In this document: piece by piece, positions 54,594 through 63,531 of the stretch
Numbering within the stretch: the stretch's first letter is position 1
How the letters are laid out: each line of letters opens with the position of its first letter
NCBI RefSeq assembly: GCF_000429265.1
Contig: NZ_AUBN01000003.1
Span: forward strand, 284,303-348,302
DNA length: 64,000 nucleotides
Origin: Actinomyces gerencseriae DSM 6844
GTDB taxonomy: Bacteria > Actinomycetota > Actinomycetes > Actinomycetales > Actinomycetaceae
Direction: 5' to 3'
The notes under the pieces: generated by a model
What the model was told of the DNA's origin: nothing
What the model saw: only the letters and a program-made list of their open reading frames with translations
Databases searched by the model: none
Position numbers and translations under genes: made by a program

Positions 54594-56324
54594 TCACCCC
54601 GGCAGCTGCTCCGCGAGGATGCGACGGTAGAGCCCACTGGCCCGAACGAGGTCCTCGTGGGACCCGAACGCCTCGACACGGCCGTTGTCGAGCACGTGCA
54701 CCGCGTCAGCGCTCGCCATGGACGCCATCCTGTGGGTGATCACGAGCGTCGTGCGCCCCTTCCGCAGACGGGCGGCGGAGGAGGTGATCTCGCGCTCCAG
54801 CTCGGGATCGAGATTCGCGGACGGCTCGTCGAGGATGAGGAGCCGGGGCTGTCGCAGGAAGGCCCGTGCGAGGACCAGTCGTTGCCTCTCCCCTCCGGAC
54901 AGACCGGTTCCCCGGTCCCCCACGGGGGCGTCGAGTCCTCCCAGATCCTCGACGAGCCCGTCCAGACCGGCGGCGCGCAGACAGGACCACATGCTCTCCT
55001 CATCCGCCTCCCACGCCGCCAGGCGCAAGTTGGAGCGGAAGGTCCCCGTGAAGACGTGCCCGTCCTGGGGAACGAGGGCGACGTCCCTCCTGTGCTCGTC
55101 CGGATCGAGTGCCCTGAGATCCTCGCCCGAGAAGCGCATGCATCCCTCGTCGGGGTCCATGAAGCGCATGACGAGGTATGCAAAGGTGGACTTCCCGGCG
55201 CCGGAGGGGCCGACCAGGGCGATCGTGCGCCCGTCGGGGATCACGAGGTCGACGTCCGCCAGAACGCGGTCGGCGCCGTAGCGGCAGCCGACCGACTGGG
55301 CCACGAGGTCGCCGTCCTCGCCGGGACGGCGCGGAATCGGCAGGGGAGCGCCGGCGACGGGATCGGGGGCGCTCAGGATCTCCTGGACCCGGTGGGCGCA
55401 TGACGACACCTCGCCCATGATCCCCATCATTCCGGCGAGAGAGGAGACCGGGAGGGTCGCCAGCCCGCAGAGCACGACGGCGACGGGCAGGAGATGGGCG
55501 GGGTAGGTCCCCTCCGCGGCGCGGCCGGTGAGCACGACGAGAATGACGATGTTGATGACGGCGGCGCCCGCACCGGCGAGAGCGGACTCCGTTCCCCTGC
55601 GGAGCGCCTGATGGAGCTTGTCCCTCTGCACGTCGGCCGTCGCCCTGAGCACCCTGCGCGTGTGCTCCTCCCGCTGCCCCAGCACGTACAGCTCGCGCGC
55701 TCCGACGACCGACTCCAGCCCCAGGGACTTCAGCAGCGACAGACCGGTTCGGACCCTCTCCCCCTGCATCCGCTGGAGCGGGCTGAGGAGGAGCGGGAGG
55801 AGCAGGAGCAGGCCCGCCGACACCAGGACGAGGAGAGCGAGAGGACCGATGAGCTCGATAAGGACGGCCTCGATCACGATCGTGTTGACCACCGCGGCGA
55901 CGGCCACGGGCGCGGTGTGGGCGTAGAACCACTCCAGCTGCTCCATGTCGTTCATCGCCGCCGCGGTGAGGTCGCCGATCCGCCGTCCCGCAAGCCCCCG
56001 CGGGGCGATGCGCTGGATCGCGGCGTACAGATCGATCCGCATGCTCGCGAGAACCTGGTAGGCCAGTTGGTGGGACCACCAGGCGTCGTACAGGTAGCCC
56101 ACGGCGTGGGCGAGGGCCAGGGCGAAGAGGACGACGAACAGCGCGGTGGGACTGTCGGAGGCGGTTCCCCCGACGAGCCTCGTCGTGATCCACACGCTGA
56201 CGACCGATACGAGGACGAGGGCGATCTGATGGATGATGATGACCAGGACGGATCCGACGAACAGACGCCGGACGTCCCTGAGGCGCCCCATGATGGACGC
56301 GAGATCGCTGATCGTTCGTCTCAT
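54594..56324 (-). CDS. ABC transporter half-molecule, permease-ATPase fusion (second of pair)
   Basis: 576 aa: six membrane helices (residues about 15-290) fused to an ATPase domain with Walker A GPSGAGKSTFAY, Q-loop, signature GLSGGERQRLVLAR and Walker B LLILDEPSANLD. Pairs with the next gene upstream, whose stop its start overlaps by 4 nt. Arrangement matches YbtPQ or IrtAB, which import metallophores despite an exporter fold; export of a peptide is the alternative. Last gene of the iron operon. Confidence 0.88.
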   Translation of the reverse strand: MRRTISDLASIMGRLRDVRRLFVGSVLVIIIHQIALVLVSVVSVWITTRLVGGTASDSPTALFVVLFALALAHAVGYLYDAWWSHQLAYQVLASMRIDLYAAIQRIAPRGLAGRRIGDLTAAAMNDMEQLEWFYAHTAPVAVAAVVNTIVIEAVLIELIGPLALLVLVSAGLLLLLPLLLSPLQRMQGERVRTGLSLLKSLGLESVVGARELYVLGQREEHTRRVLRATADVQRDKLHQALRRGTESALAGAGAAVINIVILVVLTGRAAEGTYPAHLLPVAVVLCGLATLPVSSLAGMMGIMGEVSSCAHRVQEILSAPDPVAGAPLPIPRRPGEDGDLVAQSVGCRYGADRVLADVDLVIPDGRTIALVGPSGAGKSTFAYLVMRFMDPDEGCMRFSGEDLRALDPDEHRRDVALVPQDGHVFTGTFRSNLRLAAWEADEESMWSCLRAAGLDGLVEDLGGLDAPVGDRGTGLSGGERQRLVLARAFLRQPRLLILDEPSANLDPELEREITSSAARLRKGRTTLVITHRMASMASADAVHVLDNGRVEAFGSHEDLVRASGLYRRILAEQLPG

Positions 56325-58144
56325 GTGCCCTCGCTCTCGGCCGTGCTGTCCGTCGTGCTCATCACCGTGCTGTCCACCATGCGGGAGAACTCACCTCCGG
56401 CTTCCACGAGATCGCTCGGCGCTCCGAGCTCGACACCGCGCCCGTGGCGCAGGACGAGGACGTCGTCGGCCAGCTGCGCGACCTCCATTCGGTGGGTCAC
56501 GAGGATCAGCGTGGTCCCCGGGAGGCGTTCGCGTATCCTCCTCAGGATCGTCATCTCCAGGCGCGAGTCGAGAGCCGACGTGGACTCGTCCAGGATGAGC
56601 ACCCGGGGACTCCTGACCAGTGCTCGTGCTATGGCGAGGCGCTGCCTCTGCCCTCCGGAGAGGTTCGCACCGCCCTCCTCGATGGCGAGGAGGAGATCCT
56701 CATCCGTGGCCCGCCCGTCCGCGTCGTCGCAGCGATCGGTGCTTTCGCGATCGTGGAAGCCGTATGCGCCGGCGATGGTGAGGGCGCGGAGCTCATCGTC
56801 GCGCGTGGCCCCGGGAGCCGCCCCGCGAAGGATCTCCTCGACCGTGCCCGGGAATATCACCGATTCCTGAGGGACCAGAGATACCACCGATGGAGCATCC
56901 AGCTCGCTGGACGGAATTCCGCCGATCACGATGCTGCCCGAGCTCGGGACGTCCAGGCCGAGAAGGAGCCCCAGGAGTGTGGACTTGCCCGAGCCCGATC
57001 CGCCGACGACGGCCAGGAACTCCCCCTGGCGGACGTCGAGGCTCACGCCGTCGAGAGCCCTCTCCGTCGCGCCCTCGTAGGAGTAGGAGAGCTCCTCCGC
57101 GGTGATGTCCGCGAGTGTGCTCTCCGGGAGAGAGCCGCGGGCGCGCGGAGGCTCCGTGGTGGGAACTCCATTGAACGCGGCATGGATCTCGGTGGCGGCG
57201 CTCAGTCCGAAGTATCCCGCGTGGAAGGCGCTCGCCAGCTCCCGCAACGGGCGGAAGACCTCGACGGACAGCAATGCGATGAAGAAGAGCCGATCGACGG
57301 GGTAGGCGCCGCGGGAGGTCTCGAGGAAGCCCAGCAGAAGCGCCAGAGCGGGACCCAGCACCATGACCGCAGCGGAGGCGCCCGTCTCCCCGAGGGACAC
57401 GCGGAGCTGGGTGAGAGTCGTGCGCAGGAGCTCTCTGGAGCGCCGGGCGAGTCTCTCGCCGTAGCGCTCGCTCGCGCCGAAGGCCTTGAGCGTCGTCATG
57501 CCCATCATGGCGTCGACGACGTCGCTGTTGAGTTCCTCGTACGCGGTCCAGTGCGCCTGCCCCTCCTCGGCGAGGGCGCGGTCCCACAGGCGGGGGATGA
57601 GGAAGGTGACGACGGCGCAGGCGAAGAGCACGGCGCCGATGAGGGGACTGGTGATCGCGATCCAGACGCAGAGCGCACCCGCGGTGAGGGTGGTGACCGC
57701 GATCTGGGGCAGATAGGTGCCGAAATAAGGCTCGATCGCCTCCACGCCATCGACCATCATCGACTCGACGCCGCCCGCCCGTGACGAGCTCAGGCGCATC
57801 GGCCCGCGGCGGTCGATCTCCGCGAGTATCGCACGCCGCAGACTCGTCTTGAGGAGCAGGCCGACCCTGTTGGACGCCACCCCCCGCAGAAGGCCGAGAA
57901 GAGGCGTGACGATGAGAAGAGCGGAGAGGACGCCGATGAGCCGCGTGAGGACCGAGGGGCTCCGCTCACCGAGCAGCTCTGCGAATATCAGGGAATTGAC
58001 GAGCGCCGTTCCCACGTGAGAGGCGCTCGTCACCACCCCGACGGCGACGGGGAGGAACAGGACCAGGGGAGTGACCCCGGCTGCGCGCAGGACTGCCCTC
58101 TGGCGGCCTCCCCACGTAATGCGTCGATCGTTCACCCGTACCAC
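56321..58144 (-). CDS. ABC transporter half-molecule, permease-ATPase fusion (first of pair)
   Basis: 607 aa with an N-terminal transmembrane domain (about residues 15-310, including VESMMVDGVEAIEPYFGTYL, the coupling region) and ATPase: Walker A GGSGSGKSTLLGL, signature NLSGGQRQRLAIAR, Walker B VLILDESTSALD, H-loop LVTHR. Probably forms a heterodimer with the downstream half-transporter. It follows the iron-binding lipoprotein gene by 17 bp, so it belongs to the iron unit. Confidence 0.88.
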   Translation of the reverse strand: MVRVNDRRITWGGRQRAVLRAAGVTPLVLFLPVAVGVVTSASHVGTALVNSLIFAELLGERSPSVLTRLIGVLSALLIVTPLLGLLRGVASNRVGLLLKTSLRRAILAEIDRRGPMRLSSSRAGGVESMMVDGVEAIEPYFGTYLPQIAVTTLTAGALCVWIAITSPLIGAVLFACAVVTFLIPRLWDRALAEEGQAHWTAYEELNSDVVDAMMGMTTLKAFGASERYGERLARRSRELLRTTLTQLRVSLGETGASAAVMVLGPALALLLGFLETSRGAYPVDRLFFIALLSVEVFRPLRELASAFHAGYFGLSAATEIHAAFNGVPTTEPPRARGSLPESTLADITAEELSYSYEGATERALDGVSLDVRQGEFLAVVGGSGSGKSTLLGLLLGLDVPSSGSIVIGGIPSSELDAPSVVSLVPQESVIFPGTVEEILRGAAPGATRDDELRALTIAGAYGFHDRESTDRCDDADGRATDEDLLLAIEEGGANLSGGQRQRLAIARALVRSPRVLILDESTSALDSRLEMTILRRIRERLPGTTLILVTHRMEVAQLADDVLVLRHGRGVELGAPSDLVEAGGEFSRMVDSTVMSTTDSTAESEGT

Positions 58145-58161
58145 TCCTCGGTTTCCGATCG

Positions 58162-59202
58162 TCAGAAGGCGGAGCGCTGTTCGACTACTGTTCGCGTGGC
58201 GTTCACCGCCTCGACCGTCGGGTAGGCGGCTCCGGAGGGGAGCTCGATGATCTGATTCTTCTTGAAGGCGGTGGTCTCCGTCATGCCGGGAATCCTGCGA
58301 AGCCGCTCCATCGAGTCCTCGAAGGTGATGCCTCCCTCACCGGTCGTGACGACGAGAACGTCCGGATCCTCCTTGAGGATGGTCTCCGGGGACAGTGCTC
58401 CGTTGAGCATGGCGTCGTAGGAGGGATCGACGACGTTCTTGAGACTCGCGGTGTTGAAGATCCCCTGGATCGTCGAGTTCCCGCCGTAGGCGTAGAGGTC
58501 GTCCGAGGCGTCCCAGTAGTACACGCCCGCGACCTTGAGCTCGGTCAGGCCCGCTCCTCTGCTCCTGGCGTCCGTCAGCGTGCTCTCCATGTCGGTGGCG
58601 CTGGTCTCGGCGGCCTCCCGCGTGTTGAGGAACGTGCCGACGTCGCGAACGTGCTGCGGAATGGAGTCGAGATTCGCGAAGTCGCCGGCGCTGTCCGGGA
58701 AGAGGTACGAGCAGCTATCGGGAGGAAGAATGCCGACGATCCCATTCGCCGCGAGATTGTCGAGGGTCAAGTCGCCCTCGCCTATCGCCGAACCGTATAT
58801 GACGTCGGGCTGCAGTCCCAGGACCTTCTCGAAGCTGATGCTTCCATGATCCGCGCCGCCGCTCACGGCGACCTGCTCGACGGGCGAGATCGCCTCCTCT
58901 ATCTCAGGGCTGTACAGGGCCCCGTGCTCGCCGAAGCGGGCGACCATCTTGTCGACGCCGCCGGCGGCGACGATGTTGGCGACTCCTGTGCGCCCTGCGG
59001 CGATGACTCTGGTCGGCTCCTCGTTCACCGTCGCCTGCTGCCCGCAGAAGGAGACGGTCATCGGGTACTGGCCATCGCCCACCGAGGACACGCTGCTGTC
59101 GCCGGTCGCCGACTGGCGACCCGACGTGTCGCTGGTGGCACAGCCTCCCAGCACCATTGCTCCGATTGTCACGACGGCGAGGAATGGCAGGGTGCCTCTC
59201 AT
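58162..59202 (-). CDS. iron-siderophore-type substrate-binding lipoprotein
   Basis: 346-aa solute-binding protein of the FepB/FhuD class. Signal peptide with lipobox MVLGGCATSD, then a two-lobed Peripla_BP_2 fold: RVIAAGRTGVANIVAAGGVDKM, VLGLQPDVIYGSAI, VGTFLNTREAAETSATDMES, YYWDASDDLYAYGGNSTIQG, EDPDVLVVTTGEGG. Would capture a metal-chelate outside the membrane and pass it to the permease encoded upstream. Fe specificity is inferred from family and promoter. Confidence 0.88.
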   Translation of the reverse strand: MRGTLPFLAVVTIGAMVLGGCATSDTSGRQSATGDSSVSSVGDGQYPMTVSFCGQQATVNEEPTRVIAAGRTGVANIVAAGGVDKMVARFGEHGALYSPEIEEAISPVEQVAVSGGADHGSISFEKVLGLQPDVIYGSAIGEGDLTLDNLAANGIVGILPPDSCSYLFPDSAGDFANLDSIPQHVRDVGTFLNTREAAETSATDMESTLTDARSRGAGLTELKVAGVYYWDASDDLYAYGGNSTIQGIFNTASLKNVVDPSYDAMLNGALSPETILKEDPDVLVVTTGEGGITFEDSMERLRRIPGMTETTAFKKNQIIELPSGAAYPTVEAVNATRTVVEQRSAF

Positions 59203-59263
59203 CTCTTCTCTTCTCCCTTTGTCCGTGTCCGGGCGTTCGTCTGGTCATTGCGCTGTTGTCTGG

Positions 59264-60040
59264 TCATCGTGCTGTGAAGAGGAACTGCGGACTCCCGAGG
59301 TGCTCCACCCGTGAGACCTCCACCTCGTACAGACGTCGGATGGACTCCTCGGAGAGCACCTCGTCCACGGGGCCCGCCGAGTGCACGCGGCCGTTGTCGA
59401 GCATGTGGATCTCATCGCAGTACCGGGCCGCGGCGTTGAGGTCGTGCAGGACGACGATGATCGTCTTCCCGAGGCCGCGAAGGGCTCGGAGCAGTTCGTG
59501 CTGATATCGGATGTCGAGGTGATTCGTGGGTTCGTCCAGGAGGATGCAACCGCCGTCCTGAGCCAGGGCGCGCGCGATGACGACGCGCTGGCGCTCCCCG
59601 CCGGAGAGCTCGTCCGAGCGACGGTCCTGGTACTCCTTCATTCCAACGGCCTCCAGGGCGTCGAGCGCGTGGAAACGGTCTTCCTTGGAGTAGGGGCTGA
59701 AGTCCGAGACGAATGGGAGCCGACCGAGGAGCACCTCGTCGAGGACGCTCATCCGGTGGGGAGCTGAATTGTTCTGAACGACCACGGAGATCTGCCGGGC
59801 GATATCACGCGATTTCAGTCTCGACAGATCCACTCCGTTCAGAAGCACGCGACCCGAGTCCGGGCGCAGGGCCCCGTACATCGTGCGCAGGAGCGTGGTC
59901 TTGCCGGATCCGTTGGGGCCGACGAGACCCGTGACGATTCCGCGGTGCACCTGGGCGCTCACCCCACGCAGGGCGCTCACCCCGCCGTAGGACACGGTGA
60001 CGTCCTCGACCGCGTACACCGGAGGGGTGCAGGCCCTCAT
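59264..60040 (-). CDS. FecE/FhuC-type ABC ATPase
   Basis: 258 aa. Walker A GLVGPNGSGKTTLLRTMYG, Q-loop VVVQNNSAPHRMSVLDEV, signature ELSGGERQRVVIARALAQDG, Walker B CILLDEPTNHLD, H-loop VVLHDLNAAARYCDEI. Powers uptake by the FecCD-type permease; the start overlaps the permease stop by 4 nt. FhuC-like ATPases serve siderophore, haem and cobalamin systems; the setting here favours iron. Confidence 0.92.
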   Translation of the reverse strand: MRACTPPVYAVEDVTVSYGGVSALRGVSAQVHRGIVTGLVGPNGSGKTTLLRTMYGALRPDSGRVLLNGVDLSRLKSRDIARQISVVVQNNSAPHRMSVLDEVLLGRLPFVSDFSPYSKEDRFHALDALEAVGMKEYQDRRSDELSGGERQRVVIARALAQDGGCILLDEPTNHLDIRYQHELLRALRGLGKTIIVVLHDLNAAARYCDEIHMLDNGRVHSAGPVDEVLSEESIRRLYEVEVSRVEHLGSPQFLFTAR

Positions 60041-61164
60041 CCGTCCTCCGCCTTCGTGCGACGCCCGATGAGGAGCATGAGCAGGGGAGCCCCCAGGAGT
60101 GATGTGATGATGCCGATTGACATCTCCCCGGGGGCCACGAGCATCCTGGCGACGAGGTCGGCGAGCACGATGACGATCGCGCCGGTGAGCGCGGCGGCGC
60201 CCGTTGATCGCCGGAAGACGCCCCCGTGAAGCCTCTTCGCCAGATGAGGGACGACCAGGCCGACGAATCCGATCGTTCCGGTGATGGAGACGAGGAAGGC
60301 AATCGTGAAGGAGATCACCACGAACGCGTGGACGCGCTGCCCCCGAGGATCGATACCGAGAGTACGGGCGACGTCATCGCCGAGGGAAAGTGCGTCGATG
60401 CGTCGTCCGAGGGCGACCAGGTACGCGATCCCCACCGTGCTGGCGGCGATGGCCACTCCCGCCTCGACCCAATGGCTTCCGGAGAGTGAGCCCAGCATCC
60501 AGAACATGATGCCGCGGGACGTCGTCGGATCCTTGGCCATCATGATTAGGAAGCTCGTCAGCGCGGAGAAGAAGAAATTGACGGCCATTCCCGCGAAGAT
60601 GACGCGCGTTGTGGTCAGGGCGCCGCCCGCGCCGGCGATGATCATGACGATGGCCAGTGATCCCACTGCGCCGACGAAGGCTCCCAGACCCACTCCCAGA
60701 TGGAGGCCCGCCATCGCCCGTGAGGCGCCGAGCACCATGACAGCGGCCGCGCCGGTCGAGGCTCCGGAGGAGATGCCGAGGATGTACGGATCGGCGAGGA
60801 CGTTCCGCAGCGTCGACTGGGAGGCCAGGCCCGCGACGGCGAGGCCGGCACCGCATGCCGCGCCGACGAGGACTCTCGGCAGCCTGGTTCTCCAGATGAT
60901 GCTGTCATCGACGAGGCTCGGCTCCGGCAGGAGCCCCCAGTCCGCGGTCGTGAGATGCCTGATGATGACCCGCAGTGTCACCCCGGGCGTCACGGACTCG
61001 GCCCCGAGCCCGCAGGCGAGGATGACGACCCCCAGCAGAATCCCGAGGAGTAGGAGGTCGACGACCGGGGCGCTTCTCAGGAGGTGTAGGGAACCATTCC
61101 CGATGCTCCCTTTCCCGATGCTCCCTTTTCGGAAAATCGCTGTAGTCCTCGCTCGGAAAAGCAA
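60037..61164 (-). CDS. FecCD-family metal-chelate permease
   Basis: 375 aa with about 10 membrane helices; RLPRVLVGAACGAGLAVAGLASQSTLRNVLADPYILGISSGA and IGFVGLVVPHLAKRLHG are standard for BtuC/FecCD permeases. The N-terminus contains KGSIGKGSIGNGS, encoded by a 15-bp tandem repeat (GGGAGCATCGGGAAA). Start is TTG 61164, supported by GGAGGAG just before it. A single permease gene implies a homodimer. It lies 26 bp after the YcaO gene. Confidence 0.9.
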   Translation of the reverse strand: MLFRARTTAIFRKGSIGKGSIGNGSLHLLRSAPVVDLLLLGILLGVVILACGLGAESVTPGVTLRVIIRHLTTADWGLLPEPSLVDDSIIWRTRLPRVLVGAACGAGLAVAGLASQSTLRNVLADPYILGISSGASTGAAAVMVLGASRAMAGLHLGVGLGAFVGAVGSLAIVMIIAGAGGALTTTRVIFAGMAVNFFFSALTSFLIMMAKDPTTSRGIMFWMLGSLSGSHWVEAGVAIAASTVGIAYLVALGRRIDALSLGDDVARTLGIDPRGQRVHAFVVISFTIAFLVSITGTIGFVGLVVPHLAKRLHGGVFRRSTGAAALTGAIVIVLADLVARMLVAPGEMSIGIITSLLGAPLLMLLIGRRTKAEDG

Positions 61165-61190
61165 TTCTCTCCTCCGTGGAATTTATCCGC

Positions 61191-63290
61191 TTATGCATGG
61201 GGCAGGGGGAAAAAATTGAGTTCTTCAACACGTTGAGGTCGTGAGTGAAGTCCGATTTCGAAGTAGGTGTTCAGAATTCTATCCTTTCCCAAGGTAATGT
61301 CGCCCGCTGCGAAATTGGGAACCAATCCCGGTACGATTGCCCGCAGAACATTTCCGCCGCATGCGAGAATATCCTTAGTTGTCACGTCGGCAGCAAAAAC
61401 CTCGAAACCATGACGTTCAAGTCGATCTCGATAGAATCCTACGGTGCGGGATTCGCCTTCGTTCACGAGATCTTCATCCAGCGGTTGTACAGGGCGATCG
61501 AGGTGAGGGGCCCTCAGCTCTGCTGCTCGTGGATCGAGGTTGATGTGCTGCTGAATCATAAGATCGGTTACTCTATTGTAGTCCCACTCGATGGTGTCAA
61601 GGTATTTCCTGTCGCCACGCCAGGGCAGCGCCATGCGAGGAGAGAGTTCCTTGTTAGCGATTGAACGGTACATGCGTCCATTCGGGTTAAGCAGATCCAC
61701 TGCGCCATCGAAAAGCGTTGACGCTTCGGTGATCGCCTTCAATGCGGCATCCTCAATAGTGGGACGACAGGAGAAGCCAATATTGCACGTCCGGTATTGC
61801 CGATTCTCTAGAACTGCTGCGATGACCGGGATCTTGAATTCGCTGGGAAGAAGGAAGAAAGAGAGGCTGAAGCCCCGTTCTGTGAATGAGTCTGCTACTT
61901 CTTCGACTGCGTCTCTCCGGATGGTGACGCGGTTGAGGGTCGGGCGGCTGTGCCACCAGATCATTGTTGCGTCGCGCTCAATGATCTCCTCGAGACCATT
62001 GACAAGCGCTCCCTCTGTGTCGACCCCCGCTGCGATTCCCGCGTAGGGGACGGGGTTGACCAATGGGAAACTATCCACCTTGCGGCCAGCGAGCGTGCCT
62101 GCTCGATTGTAGTTGACGTACACCATTGAAAGAGGGACGAGCGCATCGTCTTGTCGAGAAATATTCTTGGCGGGGAACCAGGGGATAACCGTGGATCGTG
62201 TCAGTCTCTCGAAGCGGCACCCGGGGTTCGCGTACTGCTCGTCGCTGAACAGGACGAACTTCTCCGGTGCGACGGGATGAAGTCCTTCAGACGCAAGAGC
62301 ATCGTAACTCGAGACGACGACGCGATCCATGTCCAGAACATTGACGCAGTATCGCTCCACCGCTTCTCCGACTGCGGCTCGTCGGGCCTCCAAAGGATTG
62401 CGTACGGTACTCCCCTGGCACACTGTGTTATTGCTCCACGGAGATATCACTCGGATGTCTGTGACGTCGGATTGGACTGTGGAGATGAGGGGAGGCAGTG
62501 CCGGGTGGTGCTGAATGCGTCGGAGGCGGGTGATGATTCCAGCCGTTTCGTCGCAGAACTCGGGATCGTGAAGAGAGCATATGCGAGGCTCTGTGTGGTA
62601 GCCCGCCCATGTAATCCATGGGACCAAGACATGTTTTTTCTCTTCTCTGGCTAGGAGGTCGATCGTTGTCCACTCCAGGCAGGAGAGGGCGTCCGTGACT
62701 TCATCGTTGATAGAAGTAGAGATATTCAGACTGTCCGGCGTGAGAGATAACTTTTCGGCGATGACGTCAAAAAGAGGAGTGCGCAGGCTTGCCCACGTCG
62801 TCTCCGGAACCAGGCTGGCCGATATTATTCGTTTCTCAAGGTGACGGTATAGATTGGGGTATTCGGGGGTGGAAAGGGGTCCTATGACCAGTTGGGGATA
62901 GCGCACGAAAACCGCTTTCATCGCGGCGCCGAACGCCAGGGCTTTCGTCTCCGTATTCAACAGATGGTTGAAGTCGGGGCTGATGTCGATTCTGAGAACT
63001 ACAGAATTGTCGGGCAGTGAACCAATGTCCATGAATTCTGCGGTATTGAAATGAGAATTCGCGGTTGCTTTCAGGTGGGAGGGTAGAGGATGGTCGGTCA
63101 CCACTACCGTATGTGCGGATCTGGGTATTGATACTTGCGTATCCCTTCCTGTGGATAAGGGAACCGGAATGGCCTGGTCTGCGCGAACGACAAGATGTTC
63201 TGCTTCTTCTCCGTTTAGGGCGACCAGTCGACCGTCCTTTGTGCGGGCGAAAGAATTCTTGTCATTCCGCCAAAGTTGTACGAGGTCCAT
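61191..63290 (-). CDS. fused E1-like/YcaO cyclodehydratase (azoline-forming RiPP enzyme)
   Basis: 699 aa. The C-terminal half (about 270-699) is a TOMM-type YcaO: GEAVERYC (309-315), NGLEEIIERDATMIWW (431-446), ALKAITEAS, and the end NFFPLPHA, close to the Pro-rich C-terminus these enzymes need. The N-terminal 260 residues look like an E1/ThiF-like leader-binding (C) domain: VVVTDHPLPSH, VIGPLSTPEYPNLYRHLEKR, where family members have a Cys-containing GPL-x-P-G motif. This is the TruD/LynD layout. GC is near 52%, far below neighbours, suggesting transfer. ATG 63290 is preceded by AAGGGA; GTG 63308 is an alternative. Confidence 0.85.
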   Translation of the reverse strand: MDLVQLWRNDKNSFARTKDGRLVALNGEEAEHLVVRADQAIPVPLSTGRDTQVSIPRSAHTVVVTDHPLPSHLKATANSHFNTAEFMDIGSLPDNSVVLRIDISPDFNHLLNTETKALAFGAAMKAVFVRYPQLVIGPLSTPEYPNLYRHLEKRIISASLVPETTWASLRTPLFDVIAEKLSLTPDSLNISTSINDEVTDALSCLEWTTIDLLAREEKKHVLVPWITWAGYHTEPRICSLHDPEFCDETAGIITRLRRIQHHPALPPLISTVQSDVTDIRVISPWSNNTVCQGSTVRNPLEARRAAVGEAVERYCVNVLDMDRVVVSSYDALASEGLHPVAPEKFVLFSDEQYANPGCRFERLTRSTVIPWFPAKNISRQDDALVPLSMVYVNYNRAGTLAGRKVDSFPLVNPVPYAGIAAGVDTEGALVNGLEEIIERDATMIWWHSRPTLNRVTIRRDAVEEVADSFTERGFSLSFFLLPSEFKIPVIAAVLENRQYRTCNIGFSCRPTIEDAALKAITEASTLFDGAVDLLNPNGRMYRSIANKELSPRMALPWRGDRKYLDTIEWDYNRVTDLMIQQHINLDPRAAELRAPHLDRPVQPLDEDLVNEGESRTVGFYRDRLERHGFEVFAADVTTKDILACGGNVLRAIVPGLVPNFAAGDITLGKDRILNTYFEIGLHSRPQRVEELNFFPLPHA

Positions 63291-63313
63291 TCCGGTTCCC
63301 TTTTTCACGGAAC

Positions 63314-63451
63314 TCAGATCTCCTCGTCGGCGCTCAGCTGGAAGGCTGAAGTCGGGAGAACGGCGGGGTGGTGGTTGGAGTTCGGTGCCAGAATCTCCTC
63401 GTCACGGCCACTCTCGTGGATCTCAGTGATCTCGGGCGTCTTGTCAGTCAT
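63314..63451 (-). CDS. 45-aa candidate RiPP precursor peptide
   Basis: Hidden small ORF directly upstream of the YcaO gene. It begins MTDKTPEITEIHESGRDEEI and ends PTSAFQLSADEEI. AGGAAA lies 6 nt before the ATG; 23 nt separate its stop from the YcaO start. Acidic first half (leader-like), then Asn/His/Pro-rich residues NSNHHPAV. Ser25, Thr34, Ser35 and Ser40 are possible cyclisation sites; there is no Cys. DEEI occurs twice (17-20, 42-45). Not recognised as any known precursor. Confidence 0.6.
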   Translation of the reverse strand: MTDKTPEITEIHESGRDEEILAPNSNHHPAVLPTSAFQLSADEEI

Positions 63452-63508
63452 GATGTTTCCTAGAGTTCGGTGTCAGGAACAAGTCGGAAGGGGAGTAACC
63501 CCGCCCGA

Positions 63509-63527
63509 CATGGTTAGGCTAGCCTTG
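63509..63527 (-). promoter_or_regulatory. DtxR/IdeR-type iron box
   Basis: CATGGTTAGGCTAGCCTTG matches the 19-bp actinobacterial iron-regulator consensus (TWAGGTTAGSCTWACCTWA) at 15 positions and contains the perfect palindrome AGGCTAGCCT. It sits over the likely transcription start, just downstream of the -10 box, where a DtxR/IdeR repressor with Fe2+ would block the promoter. Confidence 0.72.
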
Positions 63528-63531
63528 GCAC

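Noticed and set aside
63473..63511. 12-codon ORF MSGGVTPLPTCS in the iron operon leader
   Set aside because: Its ATG lies inside the iron box at or before the likely transcription start and has no ribosome-binding site.
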